Shown in pieces: positions 49,932 through 59,269 of a DNA stretch of 64,000 nucleotides. Position 1 is the stretch's first letter. Every line of letters begins with the position of its first letter. The translations under genes and the position numbers were made by a program. The notes under the pieces were generated by a model. It did no database searches and was not told the DNA's origin. It was given only the letters and a program-made list of their open reading frames with translations. Origin of the DNA: an uncultured Oscillospiraceae bacterium (GTDB taxonomy: Bacteria; Bacillota; Clostridia; Oscillospirales; Oscillospiraceae); contig CANPYK010000004.1 of the NCBI GenBank assembly GCA_947588605.1, forward strand, positions 1 through 64,000, read 5' to 3'.

Positions 49932-51527
49932 TTAGTTGAGAGACGCCATTTTCTTGGTGAGGGTCATTTCCCACTGCGTGTCGACGGTGAAGGCTTTCAG
50001 CTGTTCCTCGGCCCAGCTGGAGGCGTCGGCGCTGCGGAGGATGGTGTCGGCCAGGACGTTGGCGTAGATGTCGCCGGTACCGGTGTAGTAGACGATATAG
50101 GTGCCGTCGCCCTCCACGTAGATGGCCTCGGTGTCGCCCTCCTGGCGCGAGGCGTCGTAGAACCAGTCGCTCAGCTCCTCGGGCATATCGTACCGGCCGC
50201 CGCGGTCCACGGCGCCGCTGTTGGTCACAAGGTCGCTGTTCTCCTCGCCGGACATGACAGCGGCGAAGGCGTCGGCGCTCTTTTCCGTGCCATTGGTGTA
50301 GCTCGCCAGGACCTCGTGGGCGTACTGGAGGTTGACCAGCTTGATCTGCGCGGCCTTCTCGTCCTCATCCTCCGGCTCCGCGCCCTCCTCGAAGACATCC
50401 GTGTTCTCGGGGATGTAGCCGTACTGGCCGTTGACGCTGGCGTACTGGTTGTTGTCCCGCTCCAGGAAGTAGAGGACGTAGAAGCCGGAACGGCTGTCCT
50501 CGTCGGTGGAGCCCACCACGGTGTGGTCCCCGGCCTTACGGGCGGAGTCGGTGAGCCAGTCATAGGCGGCCTTGATCATATCGGCGCTGACATCCGAGCC
50601 CTGCTTCCGGACAAAGGTGCTCTCGTCGGCGTCGTAATCCTCGTCGTCCTCGTGGAGGGAGGCGGCGTAATCCATGAAGGACTGCTCGTCGGAGACGGCG
50701 GCGTCAAACGCCTTGGCGTCGGCCTCGGCCTTGGCCATGGCGTCCTCCGCGGACAGCGTCTCGTCCTCCTCGGTGGAGGTGTCGTCCGAGACGGCGGCGC
50801 CGGAGAACCAGTAGCTGCGCATGGTGTAGAAGTCCAGGTCGTTGGCCTGCTCGGCGTACTTGGCGGCGATCTCATCGGCGGTATAGGTGAAGCTCTCCTG
50901 CTTGTAGGCGGCGTAGGCGCTGGCGGTGGCCTGGCGCAGGAGGTTTTCCCGGAAGACCTTCTCAGTCATGCCCTTGCCGTAGAGCTGGGTGAGGTAGCTC
51001 TCCAGATCCGGATAGCCGTAGGTCTTGGCCGTGTCCCTCATGCCCTCCACCGTCTCGTCCACCGTGTCCTTGTCCTCCTGGGACAGGGTGAAGCCGGAGT
51101 CGTTTTCGGCGGCGGTGCAGAGCATGGCGATCTGGCGCATGGACGCCAGGGCCTGCTGCTCAAAATAGTCGGCCCAGGTGCCCCCATCGTCGAGAAGGCC
51201 GCATGCCTGCTCGTCCAGAGGCGTGCCGGAGACCGGCAGGACGCCGGTCATGCCCAGCTGGGCATAGTAGGCGTAGGTGTTGTAGTGGGTGTTATACGCC
51301 GTGAAATAGTTGAAGTTGAAGTCCGCCGCGGAGAAATCGTACCCTCCGACAGACACGGCGGTGGTGGTGTTGTAGAAGAGGTTGGAGCTGAAAAGAACAG
51401 CAAATACCACAAGCAGCGCCAGCACCACCACGACGGTGATGACGATGGCGTTGTACCTCCTTCTCTCCTTCAGGGCCTGGGCCTCCTCGGCCTTGCGGTT
51501 GGCCTTTGCGGAGCTCGGTTCGCTCAT
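49932..51527 (-). CDS. Membrane-anchored SurA/PrsA-like chaperone, degenerate PPIase domains
   Basis: 531 aa. A charged cytoplasmic N-terminus (1-25), one membrane helix (about 27-50, NAIVITVVVVLALLVVFAVLF), then an extracellular SurA-N-like helical region (YGYPDLESYLTQLYGKGMTEKVFRENLLRQATASAYAAYK). Two rotamase-like segments occur: DWLTDSARKAGDHTVV...GFYVLYFLERD and DWFYDASRQEGDTEAIYVEGDGTYIVYY. They keep the W(L/F).-A-R-GD pattern but are short. Probably a folding factor for exported proteins. ATG 51527 follows AAAGGA; own promoter at 51592-51620. Confidence 0.8.
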   Translation of the reverse strand: MSEPSSAKANRKAEEAQALKERRRYNAIVITVVVVLALLVVFAVLFSSNLFYNTTTAVSVGGYDFSAADFNFNYFTAYNTHYNTYAYYAQLGMTGVLPVSGTPLDEQACGLLDDGGTWADYFEQQALASMRQIAMLCTAAENDSGFTLSQEDKDTVDETVEGMRDTAKTYGYPDLESYLTQLYGKGMTEKVFRENLLRQATASAYAAYKQESFTYTADEIAAKYAEQANDLDFYTMRSYWFSGAAVSDDTSTEEDETLSAEDAMAKAEADAKAFDAAVSDEQSFMDYAASLHEDDEDYDADESTFVRKQGSDVSADMIKAAYDWLTDSARKAGDHTVVGSTDEDSRSGFYVLYFLERDNNQYASVNGQYGYIPENTDVFEEGAEPEDEDEKAAQIKLVNLQYAHEVLASYTNGTEKSADAFAAVMSGEENSDLVTNSGAVDRGGRYDMPEELSDWFYDASRQEGDTEAIYVEGDGTYIVYYTGTGDIYANVLADTILRSADASSWAEEQLKAFTVDTQWEMTLTKKMASLN

Positions 51528-51591
51528 GTGAATCATTCCTTTACTACTTTTGTCTTTCCTTACCAAAGCCGTCTGACCGGCTCGGCATCCT

Positions 51592-51620
51592 ATTATACCC
51601 CATAACCCGCCCTCTTGCAA
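51592..51620 (-). promoter_or_regulatory. Promoter of the SurA-like gene
   Basis: TTGCAA (51615-51620), 17 bp, TATAAT (51592-51597), minus strand. Confidence 0.78.
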
Positions 51621-51694
51621 GTTAAATTTGTATGAATATGAAAAATAAACGGGCGGGAGGGGTTTCGGCGGGTGCGTGTCGCCGGGACCGGTCT

Positions 51695-52412
51695 CATGTC
51701 CCACGCTCGCTGCCCCCCTGCCCCCCTCCTACGAGGAGGGGGGCGAAAAGGTTGCGGCTTCGCCGCAGATTTGATTTGCCCGCGCGGCGGGGACGGGGGC
51801 TCGAATCCCCCCTACCCCCTTTGCCCCAAAGGGGGTAAAAAAGGTTGCGCCTGCGGCGCAGGCTCGATTTGATTGCGCCGGAGGCGCAATTGGATAAAAA
51901 CGCGGCGAAGCCGCATCCTTATTCCCCTCGACCCCTTTTTCGGAAAAAGGGGTGCCGCCGCAGCGGCGGGGTATTCGAGCCTTCGTCCCCCGTCCCCCGT
52001 CCCCCGTCCCAGCCTTCCCCACAAAGTGGGGAAGGTGGCGCCCGCAGGCGCCGGATGAGGTCGGTGCGTTCATCGAAACCGGTTGCAGCCCTTCGGCTCC
52101 CACCTCACCCCTCCCCCTCCCCGCCCCGCGGGGAGGGCTCTGAGTCGGAGGCGGGTGCGATTGTTTGAGCGGTCAGATAGACGGAACCACCCCGGCGCTT
52201 CGCGCCACCCCGACCTGGGAGGGGCTGGATTACCTGTGCGCTTCCTTTAGCCCCTCCTACGGAGGGGTGGCCGAGCGCAGCGAGGCCGGGGTGGTTCCGG
52301 CGGCGGGGGCGGGCGGGCGGGAATCAAAACCTGCGGCGCAAGCCGCAAACCTTTTCCCGCCGCCGCGCGGACCCTTCCGGCGCTGCGCGCCGCCTCCCCC
52401 AGGGGGGAGGTC
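51695..52412. repeat. Repeat cluster between the SurA-like and transglutaminase genes
   Basis: Composite element (51705-51990) in which the inner hairpins vary: GCGGCTTCGCCGC, GCGCCTGCGGCGC, GCGCCGGAGGCGC and GCGGCGAAGCCGC, then CCCCTTTTTC/GAAAAAGGGG. Third-family modules: CCTTCCCCAC/GTGGGGAAGG with GGCGCCCGCAGGCGCC (52012-52060), CCCCGCGGGG (52122-52132), CCACCCCGGC...GGGGTGGT pair (52186-52297) and CCTCCCCCAGGGGGGAGG (52393-52410), which may terminate the transglutaminase gene. No gene seen. Confidence 0.85.
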
Positions 52413-52414
52413 AA

Positions 52415-53758
52415 CTAGCCGTGGTACGCGTATTTCGTTCCCTTTGCCTCCGGGACGTTCTGGGTCCAGATGTGTTCCGTCTCACGGAGGAACTCGTCGG
52501 TGACGTTGAAGTAGAGGTGGGCATAGCGAAGGCGCATGATCATGTCCGGCTGCCAGCCGGTGAAGACCGGGTCGTTCCAGGTGACGTCCACGGCGTACCA
52601 GTCGCCCTCCAGCTCCACCAGGTTCCAGGCGTGCTCGTCCGAGCCGTAGGCGAAGCCGTGGACGGTGAGGCATGGGATGTCCAGGGCGTCCATCATGAGC
52701 TGGAAGGTCGTGGCGTAGCCCAGGCAGATGCCCACGCCCTTCACAAGAAGGCCGTAGGGGCTGTCGTGGTCCGGGTCAGGGACGCCGACGGGGCCGGTGG
52801 TCAGCTCCGCCGGGTCGTACTCGGCGTGGAACACCAGATAGTCGTTGACGGCCAGCTCCTTATCGTAGTCCGTCATATCCGGGGTGAGGATCTCAGAGAA
52901 AACGCGGGTCACCGCGTCGTACACCGCCCGGTTTTTCGGTCGGAGGGACGCGGGGTCCAGCGTCCCCTGAAGGGCGGCGAGGACCTTGTCGTGGTCGTAC
53001 TCGTCCGGCTCCGTGGGGACGGGTTCGGTCTGGGGAGGCTCCGTCTGGGGAGGCTCCGTGTCGACAGGGTCTGTCTGAGGCGGTTCGGTCCGGGGAGGCT
53101 CGGTATCCGTGGGCCGGGTGTCGGCGGGCTCGGTGGGCGCGGACTCCGTGGGGAGGGGCTGCGTGGGATCGTCCGGCTCGTCGTCCGGCTCCTCCAGGTC
53201 CGCCAGGGGCGCGGCGCAGTCGTCGAGGTCCGGCGGCGTGGGGGGATCCTCGGAAAAGGCCTCGTCCAGGGCCTCGTCGGCGGCGTCCCGGTCCTCCAGG
53301 ATGAAGAGCACCGCGTAGCGCCCGAGGACCCGCACCTGGCCGGCCTCGGCCAGGTCCGCCTCCTCCGGGGCGTAGCCGAAGAAGGCCGCCACGCGGGTCG
53401 TGAGGTAGTCGGCCATGGGTTCCGGGGCCTCTTTTGCGTTCCTTGTCCCCAGCTCAAAAACGGCCACCTCGCTGGCGAAGGGCCCCATGGGGTAGCAGAT
53501 GACGCCGGAGCGGACCTGGTCCGCCAGCTCCTCCCCCAGGTAGAGGACGGCGTAGGCGGAGAAGACGGAGTCGTCCTCCGTCACATAGTAAAAATCCGGC
53601 CTGTCCGTCTGGCTGAGGATGAGGGCGGCGGCCAGCTCCGCGGCGGAATAGTCGGTGGAGACGGAGTCGCCGGTCCCGGACTTGTCCCCTTCCCCGCCGC
53701 AGGCGGCGAGAGAGAGGAGCAGGACCAGGGCCAGGAGTATGGAGAGACTTTTTTTCAT
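52415..53758 (-). CDS. Lipoprotein with transglutaminase-like domain
   Basis: 447 aa. Lipoprotein signal (LLSLAACGG, lipid-modified Cys at about residue 20). N-terminal domain (about 30-180) with the DUF4358-like pattern (GVICYPMGPFASEVAVFEL). A Pro/Thr/Glu-rich repeated linker at about 186-254 (units like TEPPQTEP). C-terminal transglutaminase-like domain (about 260-430) with catalytic Cys in GICLGYATTFQ, His in DEHAWNLV and Asp in YAVDVTWNDP. Likely acts on surface proteins or peptides. ATG 53758 is chosen from AAAGGA; the earlier ATG at 53773 lacks it. Confidence 0.85.
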   Translation of the reverse strand: MKKSLSILLALVLLLSLAACGGEGDKSGTGDSVSTDYSAAELAAALILSQTDRPDFYYVTEDDSVFSAYAVLYLGEELADQVRSGVICYPMGPFASEVAVFELGTRNAKEAPEPMADYLTTRVAAFFGYAPEEADLAEAGQVRVLGRYAVLFILEDRDAADEALDEAFSEDPPTPPDLDDCAAPLADLEEPDDEPDDPTQPLPTESAPTEPADTRPTDTEPPRTEPPQTDPVDTEPPQTEPPQTEPVPTEPDEYDHDKVLAALQGTLDPASLRPKNRAVYDAVTRVFSEILTPDMTDYDKELAVNDYLVFHAEYDPAELTTGPVGVPDPDHDSPYGLLVKGVGICLGYATTFQLMMDALDIPCLTVHGFAYGSDEHAWNLVELEGDWYAVDVTWNDPVFTGWQPDMIMRLRYAHLYFNVTDEFLRETEHIWTQNVPEAKGTKYAYHG

Positions 53759-53769
53759 GGCGGTTCCTT

Positions 53770-54402
53770 TCATGCCTCCACCCTTACAGGCCGGAGGCTC
53801 TGGCCGGTGAGCTCGCAGAGGGCTGTGGCGGCGGTGAGCTCGGTGACGCGGGGGAGGAATTTTTCAAAGCTTTCCGGCGTCATGGACAGCGTCAGCTCCA
53901 CGTCCGCGCCGAAGTCCGTTTTCTCCACGCGCGCCTCGAAGCGGGGAAGCTCGGCGCGCAGGCGCTCGTACTGGGGGTAGGAGCAGATGAGGCTGACGTC
54001 GTAAAGCGTGGTCATCCGCGCCCGCCCCGCCGCCTCCAGCGCCAGGGACGCGGCCTTGGAGTAGGCCCGCACAAGGCCCCCCGCCCCTAAAAGGATGCCG
54101 CCGAAGTAGCGGGTCACCACGCAGCAGAAGTCCTGGATGCCCGCCTTGCGGAAGACGTCCAGCACCGGCATCCCGGAGGTGCCGGAGGGCTCGCCGTCGT
54201 CGGAAAACCGTGTGGCGCCGGTGGAGCGCACCGAGTAGGCGTAGACGTTGTGGCTGGCGTCCCAGTGGCGTTCCCTGGTTTCCCGCAGGTGCTCCAGGGC
54301 CTGGGCCTCCGTCTCCACCGGCCAGACGCGGCCGATGAAGCGGGAGCGCTTTTCCGTATATTCAACTTCGCCGAAGCCGGCGGGGAGCAGATAGTCGGAC
54401 AT
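53770..54402 (-). CDS. yigZ: YigZ/IMPACT family protein
   Basis: 210 aa. The N-terminal IMPACT domain has the RSRFIGRVWPV opening, HNVYAYSVRSTGATRFSDDGEPSGTSGMPVLDV and RYFGGILLGAGGLVRAYS. The C-terminal ferredoxin-like DUF1949 half follows. Bacterial members bind nucleic acids or regulate translation, but the function is not settled. It lies 4 bp after hflX and 11 bp before the transglutaminase gene, so the three probably form an operon. Confidence 0.92.
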   Translation of the reverse strand: MSDYLLPAGFGEVEYTEKRSRFIGRVWPVETEAQALEHLRETRERHWDASHNVYAYSVRSTGATRFSDDGEPSGTSGMPVLDVFRKAGIQDFCCVVTRYFGGILLGAGGLVRAYSKAASLALEAAGRARMTTLYDVSLICSYPQYERLRAELPRFEARVEKTDFGADVELTLSMTPESFEKFLPRVTELTAATALCELTGQSLRPVRVEA

Positions 54403-54406
54403 GGTC

Positions 54407-55672
54407 TCACCCCACGTAGTCCCGGACCGCGGGCCACAGGTCGGGCCTCACGGTGACGTCCGCCACGATGCCGGCGTCGGTATAGGAGAGGGCGTGGACC
54501 TGGGCCTCCCGGTGGAGGGTGTCCAGCAGCGCCCCGGCGGCGTAAGGGAGGGTCAGGGTGACGCGCTTTTGGCCCCGGCCCAGGATCTCCGTGAGCATGA
54601 CAAGGAGCCGGTCGGTCCCTTCCCCCGTTTTGGCGGAGATGGCGACGGCGTTTGCTTTGCGCGGGATCCCGGCGGGGTCCGGGCAGAGGTCGGATTTGTT
54701 GTAGCAGTCGATGCACGGCGTGCCCTCGGCGCCAAGCTCGGCGATGAGCCGCCGGACCACGTCCACCTGGGCCTCGCGCTCCGGGGAGGAGGCGTCGATG
54801 ACGTGGATGAGCACGTCGGCGAAGGAAAGCTCCTCCAGGGTGGCCTTGAAGGCCTCCACCAGGTGGTGGGGGAGCTTGCGGATGAAGCCCACGGTGTCGG
54901 ACAGCAGTGCCTCGGACCCGGGGGCTAAAACGAGCTTGCGGGTGGTGGTGTCCAGGGTGTCGAAGAGGCGGTCGTTGGCCTCGATCCCCGCGCCGGTGAG
55001 GCGGTTTAAGAGCGTGGACTTCCCGGCGTTGGTGTAGCCCACCAGGGCGACGACGGGGACGCCGTTTTTCTCCCGGGCCCTGCGCTGGGTGGAGCGGACG
55101 CGGCGGACGTCCTCCAGCTCCTCCTCCAGCTTTTGGATCTTCCGCCGGATGTGGCGGCGGTCCGTCTCCAGCTGCGTCTCGCCGGGGCCGCGTGTGCCGA
55201 TGGGGCTCTTGCCGCCGGAGGCCGTCTGGCGCACAAGGTGCGTCCACATGCCGGTGAGGCGGGGCAGGAGGTAGTTATATTGGGCAAGCTCCACCTGCAA
55301 GCGCCCCTCTCTCGTGCGGGCGCGGGCGGCGAAGATGTCCAGGATGAGCTGGGAGCGGTCCAGCACGTGGACGCCCAGGTCCTCCTCCAGCGCCCGCAGC
55401 TGGGAGGGGGAGAGCTCGTTGTCGAAGACCGCCAGCGTACACTCGTTGGCCTCCAGAAGCTCCTTCACCTCCCGGACCTTCCCCTCGCCGATGAAGCTCC
55501 GGGGGTCCGGCGCGCGCTTATTTTGCAGGATCTTGCCCACGCTGACGCCCCCGGCGGTCTCCAAAAGGGCCTCCAGCTCGTCCAGCGTTATGTCCGTCGA
55601 TCTCTCGCGCTCCTCCATGCTGTCAGCGCAAAGCCCCACCAGCACGGCGCGTTCCGGTGCGTTGTTCTCCAA
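54407..55672 (-). CDS. hflX: Ribosome-associated GTPase HflX
   Basis: 421 aa. N-terminal HflX domain (FIGEGKVREVKELLEANECTLAVFDNELSPSQLR ... VHVLDRSQLILDIFAARARTREGRLQVELAQYNYLLPRL), the GTRGPGETQLETDRR signature, then the G domain: G1 GYTNAGKST near residues 209-217, DTLDTTTRK switch, G3 DTVGFI, G4 NKSD, G5 SAKTG. HflX rescues stalled ribosomes. TTG 55672 is chosen since AAAGGAG lies upstream; the in-frame ATG at 55711 overlaps a -10-like TATACT (55702-55707). Confidence 0.95.
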   Translation of the reverse strand: MENNAPERAVLVGLCADSMEERERSTDITLDELEALLETAGGVSVGKILQNKRAPDPRSFIGEGKVREVKELLEANECTLAVFDNELSPSQLRALEEDLGVHVLDRSQLILDIFAARARTREGRLQVELAQYNYLLPRLTGMWTHLVRQTASGGKSPIGTRGPGETQLETDRRHIRRKIQKLEEELEDVRRVRSTQRRAREKNGVPVVALVGYTNAGKSTLLNRLTGAGIEANDRLFDTLDTTTRKLVLAPGSEALLSDTVGFIRKLPHHLVEAFKATLEELSFADVLIHVIDASSPEREAQVDVVRRLIAELGAEGTPCIDCYNKSDLCPDPAGIPRKANAVAISAKTGEGTDRLLVMLTEILGRGQKRVTLTLPYAAGALLDTLHREAQVHALSYTDAGIVADVTVRPDLWPAVRDYVG

Positions 55673-55774
55673 GGTACTCTCCTTTTCCGGCGTTTTTCTG
55701 TAGTATAGCACGTGTCGCGCAGGTTGGGAAGGGGGAAATTGGGGGGGTGGCGTGAAACGCCGGAAGGGCTCTGT

Positions 55775-56155
55775 CCTCCCACGCTCGCTGCCCCCCTACC
55801 CCCCTCCTACGAGGAGGGGGCGAAAAAGGTTGCGGCTTCGCCGCGGTTTTGATTTGCCCGCGCGGCGGGGACGGGGGGACGAGGGGACGGGCGGGTTTGG
55901 AACCCGCCCCTACAGTGCAAAATGCGTCCAGTCAACGCCGTAGGGGCGGCCTCTCTTGGCCGCCCGCGTTTCGGTGACCTCCCATGTCGGTTGAATGGGA
56001 TAACCTTCCACATTCCCCGTAGGGGCGGGTTCTAAACCCGCCCGGCCCACGTTACGTGACGGAAGCGGTCCCGATAACCCGCACCCGCCCCGTCTCAGGG
56101 CCCCCTCCTCGTAGGAGGGGGGCAGGGGGCAGCGAGCGTTGGTTGACGGACCGGT
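55775..56155. repeat. Repeat cluster upstream of hflX
   Basis: Composite element fragment (55783-55870, with GCGGCTTCGCCGC), co-varying hairpins at about 55889-55909 (GGGCGGGTT/AACCCGCCC), 55945-55965 (GGGCGGCC/GGCCGCCC, arms reversed compared with 25120) and 56023-56043, then a reverse composite fragment (56098-56150). No gene seen. Confidence 0.85.
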
Positions 56156-56195
56156 CCCGACAATCCGTATTCGTCCCAACTACTCCCCCGCCGCG

Positions 56196-57512
56196 TCAAT
56201 TCCCCACGGCCGCCTGGAGGACGGCGTTGGCGACGGGGGCGGCTTGGGAGGCACCGGAGCCGGCGTTTTCGATCGCCACGGCGAAGGCGTAGGGGTGGTC
56301 GGGGTCGGCCAGGTACCCTACGAACCAGGCGGTGGGGTTTTCCGCGCCGGTCTCGGCGGTGCCGGATTTGGCGTGGAGGGGAAGGCCGGGGAAATTGTCC
56401 GCGCCGTAGGTGCGGCGGACGCAGTAGTCCATGGCCTTGTCAAGCTTTTCGGCGGTTTCGGGGGACATGAGCTCCTCAAAATCCCCGGTTTTGCCCAGAA
56501 GCATGGTGAGCGCCGGGGCCGCGCCGTCATGGGCAATGGCGGCGCACAGGCGGGCCATGGCCACGGGGCAGGCCAGGTCGTGATACTGTCCCGCGCCGGA
56601 CCAGGCAAGGTCCAGGCTCCCCGCTTTGGCCGCGTCGTACCGGCCGGCGGCAGAAAACAGGCCGTCGATGTCATGGCGGGCGGTGAGGCCCAGCTTTTCG
56701 GCGTACCGGGCCATGGTCTCCGGGCCCAGCTCCAGGGCCAGGGAGGCGAAGACGCAGTTGCAGGAGGAGGCCAGGGCGTCCTCGATCTTCATGTCCCCGT
56801 GGGCCCGGGGGCAGGTGACCTTGCCGCCGCCGACAGAAAGCTCGCCGGCGCAGGAAAAGTCCCGGTCGTAGAGGTCAGGCAGGCACTCGATGGCCGCCGT
56901 CAGCGTCACCAGCTTGAAGGTAGAGCCGGGGGTGAGGGCGGCGGAGAGGGCGCGGTTCAAATAGACGCCGGGGAGGCTCTCCACGTCCTCCGGCGGGGCG
57001 TCCGGGTCAAAGGTGGGGGCGGAGACGGCGCAGAGGAGCTCGCCGGTGGTGTAGTCGATCACCGCCACGGCCCCGGCCCGGTCCCCCAGGGCCTCCAGGG
57101 CCGTCCGCTGGAGGCCGGCGTCAACGGAGAGGGCCAATGTCCCGCCCTCCCCCGCCGGGTCCCAGAGACCGTTCACCGGGTCCCAGCCGAGGATCAGGTC
57201 CGCGTGGCGGTAGATGACGCCGGCGCCGATCTTATAGCTCCGGTCGCCCACCACGTGGAGCGTGGCGCGGCGGGTGAGCCCGTCGGCGGCGTAGGACGCC
57301 GCGCCGTTTCGGGCGGCGTACAGGACCTCCCCGTTCCGGTCGGTGACCGTTCCGGCGCGCAGGGCGCCGCCCGCGTAAGCGTCCGGGTTGGAGACAAAGG
57401 ACGCCCACGCCCCGCCGCGGGTGACGAAGCGGAAAACGAAGACGCCCAGAAGCGCCAGGATCGCCAGGGCCAAAATCGCCGCCAGCGTGGCGCGGGAGCG
57501 CACCTTTTTCAT
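56196..57512 (-). CDS. Penicillin-binding protein 2-like transpeptidase
   Basis: 438 aa peptidoglycan transpeptidase, short for a class B PBP. One N-terminal membrane helix (about 8-30); a small N-terminal domain (AGTVTDRNGEVLYAARNG ... GAGVIYRHADLILGWDPVNGLW); transpeptidase motifs SxxK in TPGSTFK near residue 195, SxN in ASSCNCVF, and KSG in LHAKSGTAET near residue 382. It matches the PbpA-type proteins paired with FtsW/RodA glycosyltransferases and follows that gene here with a 4-nt overlap, so the two form one synthesis unit. Confidence 0.92.
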   Translation of the reverse strand: MKKVRSRATLAAILALAILALLGVFVFRFVTRGGAWASFVSNPDAYAGGALRAGTVTDRNGEVLYAARNGAASYAADGLTRRATLHVVGDRSYKIGAGVIYRHADLILGWDPVNGLWDPAGEGGTLALSVDAGLQRTALEALGDRAGAVAVIDYTTGELLCAVSAPTFDPDAPPEDVESLPGVYLNRALSAALTPGSTFKLVTLTAAIECLPDLYDRDFSCAGELSVGGGKVTCPRAHGDMKIEDALASSCNCVFASLALELGPETMARYAEKLGLTARHDIDGLFSAAGRYDAAKAGSLDLAWSGAGQYHDLACPVAMARLCAAIAHDGAAPALTMLLGKTGDFEELMSPETAEKLDKAMDYCVRRTYGADNFPGLPLHAKSGTAETGAENPTAWFVGYLADPDHPYAFAVAIENAGSGASQAAPVANAVLQAAVGN

Positions 57513-59194
57513 GCTTCCTCCTCCTTTCCGCGTCCGCGCCAGCGCGCGGGTGGGGGCGGGGCGGGGACGGTAAAGCTGGCGTCCTGCCGGGCGTCGGCGG
57601 CCTTGACGAAGGCCAGGAGCCCCCAGGTCGCGATGAGGCTGGAGCCGCCCCGGGAGACAAGGGGGAAGGTGACGCCGGTGAAGGGCAGGAGGTCCACAGA
57701 GCCGAAGACGTTCAGCGCCAGCTGGGTGAGCATCACCGTCACAGCCGCGCAGGCGGCGATAGCGGTGAAGGTGCTGCGGGCCGAGCCCGCCGCCCGGACG
57801 GCGAAGAGCGCCAGCAGGAGCACCGCCAGGACGCATAAGATCGCCGTCACCAGTCCCAGCTCCTCGCAGACGATGCCGAAGACCATGTCCGTGTCGGCGG
57901 CAAAAATTTTGTAAAGCCGCCCCTGTCCCCCGCCCAGGCCGAAGAGCCCGCCGGAGGCCGCGGCGGCCATGGTGCGGGTCTGCTGGTAGCCGCCGCCGGA
58001 GGGGTCGGCCCAGGCGTTCCCCCAGGCAGCGAAGCGCCGGAGGATATAGGGCCGCGCCGTCACCGCCAAAAAGGCCCCGAAGCCCGCCCCGGCCAGGGAC
58101 AGCACCACCGTGGCGAAGCTCCCGGAGCGCATAAAGGCGATGACGATGTAGGTGACGAAGAAGACCGCCGCCGTGCCGAAGTCGCTCATGGCCGCCAGAC
58201 ACAGCACCGTGGCGGCGGCAAAGCCCACAAAGAGGAGGAGGTTCCGGCGGGTAAAGAGCCTGTCCAGCGTGGCCGCGCCGGCGAAGATGAAGCAAATTTT
58301 GACGAATTCCGAGGGCTGGAAGGAGATGCCCGCCACCTCCAGCCAGTTTTTCGCGCCGAAGATGCTCTTGGCGGTGAGGAGATTCACCAGGAGAAGGGCG
58401 ATGCCGGCGGCGGCCATGGGGACGCTGAGCTTCCGGGCGCGGCCCACGTCGCGCAGATATGTGCCGATGAGGAAGTAGAGGACGAGGCCGGCGGCCAGGA
58501 AGGCCAGCTCCTTCCAAAGGGCGCCGGGGTCGGAGGTGGCGCACACGCCGAAGCCCACCGCCGTGAGCATAAACGCCAGCGTCTCCACCTCAAAGCCCGT
58601 GCGGCGCAGGGCGCGGGTGACGGCGTAGCTGCCCCAGAGGAGCGCCAGAAGCCCCCCGAAGGCCGCCGCCACCGCCGCTCCCGCGCCGGTGAGGAGATGC
58701 TGGGCCGCCACCAGGACCACAAAGGCGGTGAGCAGGAGAACGCTGACGGTGCTGTGGAGCCCTGCCCGGCCGTCCCGCCGTGCCTGGGCCCGGTCCCGCT
58801 CCTCCCGTGCCGTGGCGGCGTGGAAAACGCATTTGGCCCCGCCGAAGGCGAGGGCGTCGCCGGTGCGCACCGGCGCGGGGCCGTCCAGGGCCTTGCCCCG
58901 GAGCTTCACGCCGGCCCTGGAGTCCAGGTCCCGGACGGTCCACCGCCCCGCGCTGTCCCTCAGAAGGGCGGCGTGGGTCCGGGAGACGGACTTGTAGGGC
59001 AGGACCACGTCGGCGGACCGGGCCCTGCCCACAATGTTCTCCCAATGGGCCAGCTCCACCCGCGTGCCATTGCCAAGCTCCAGCCACCCCCACACCTCCG
59101 CCGTCCGGCGGGCGCTGAGCAGAAAGACGCCGCACCGCAGGAGGATCACAGCCCCCAGCGCGGGGATCAGATACCGCGTGGCGGATAAGAGCAT
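57509..59194 (-). CDS. FHA domain fused to an FtsW/RodA/SpoVE family glycosyltransferase
   Basis: 561 aa. An N-terminal membrane helix (about 8-26) precedes a cytoplasmic FHA phosphothreonine-binding domain (about 40-125: ENIVGRARSADVVLPYKSVSRTHAALLRD...VRDLDSRAGVKL). Then about ten membrane helices of the SEDS peptidoglycan polymerase family: AKSIFGAKNWLEVAGISFQPSEFVKICFIFAGA, the AAMSDFGTAAVFFV catalytic-Asp type segment, DTDMVFGIVCEELGLV, TGVTFPLVSRGGSSL. The ribosome binding site is GGAGGTGA before ATG 59194. The fusion suggests control by a Ser/Thr kinase; none is in this window. Confidence 0.9.
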   Translation of the reverse strand: MLLSATRYLIPALGAVILLRCGVFLLSARRTAEVWGWLELGNGTRVELAHWENIVGRARSADVVLPYKSVSRTHAALLRDSAGRWTVRDLDSRAGVKLRGKALDGPAPVRTGDALAFGGAKCVFHAATAREERDRAQARRDGRAGLHSTVSVLLLTAFVVLVAAQHLLTGAGAAVAAAFGGLLALLWGSYAVTRALRRTGFEVETLAFMLTAVGFGVCATSDPGALWKELAFLAAGLVLYFLIGTYLRDVGRARKLSVPMAAAGIALLLVNLLTAKSIFGAKNWLEVAGISFQPSEFVKICFIFAGAATLDRLFTRRNLLLFVGFAAATVLCLAAMSDFGTAAVFFVTYIVIAFMRSGSFATVVLSLAGAGFGAFLAVTARPYILRRFAAWGNAWADPSGGGYQQTRTMAAAASGGLFGLGGGQGRLYKIFAADTDMVFGIVCEELGLVTAILCVLAVLLLALFAVRAAGSARSTFTAIAACAAVTVMLTQLALNVFGSVDLLPFTGVTFPLVSRGGSSLIATWGLLAFVKAADARQDASFTVPAPPPPARWRGRGKEEEA

Positions 59195-59269
59195 GGCGTG
59201 TCACCTCCTGGAGTGGGTGGAGTGGGTAAAGTAGACGGTGGGCGCGGGAGTTCGGGGGGTATACGCGTC

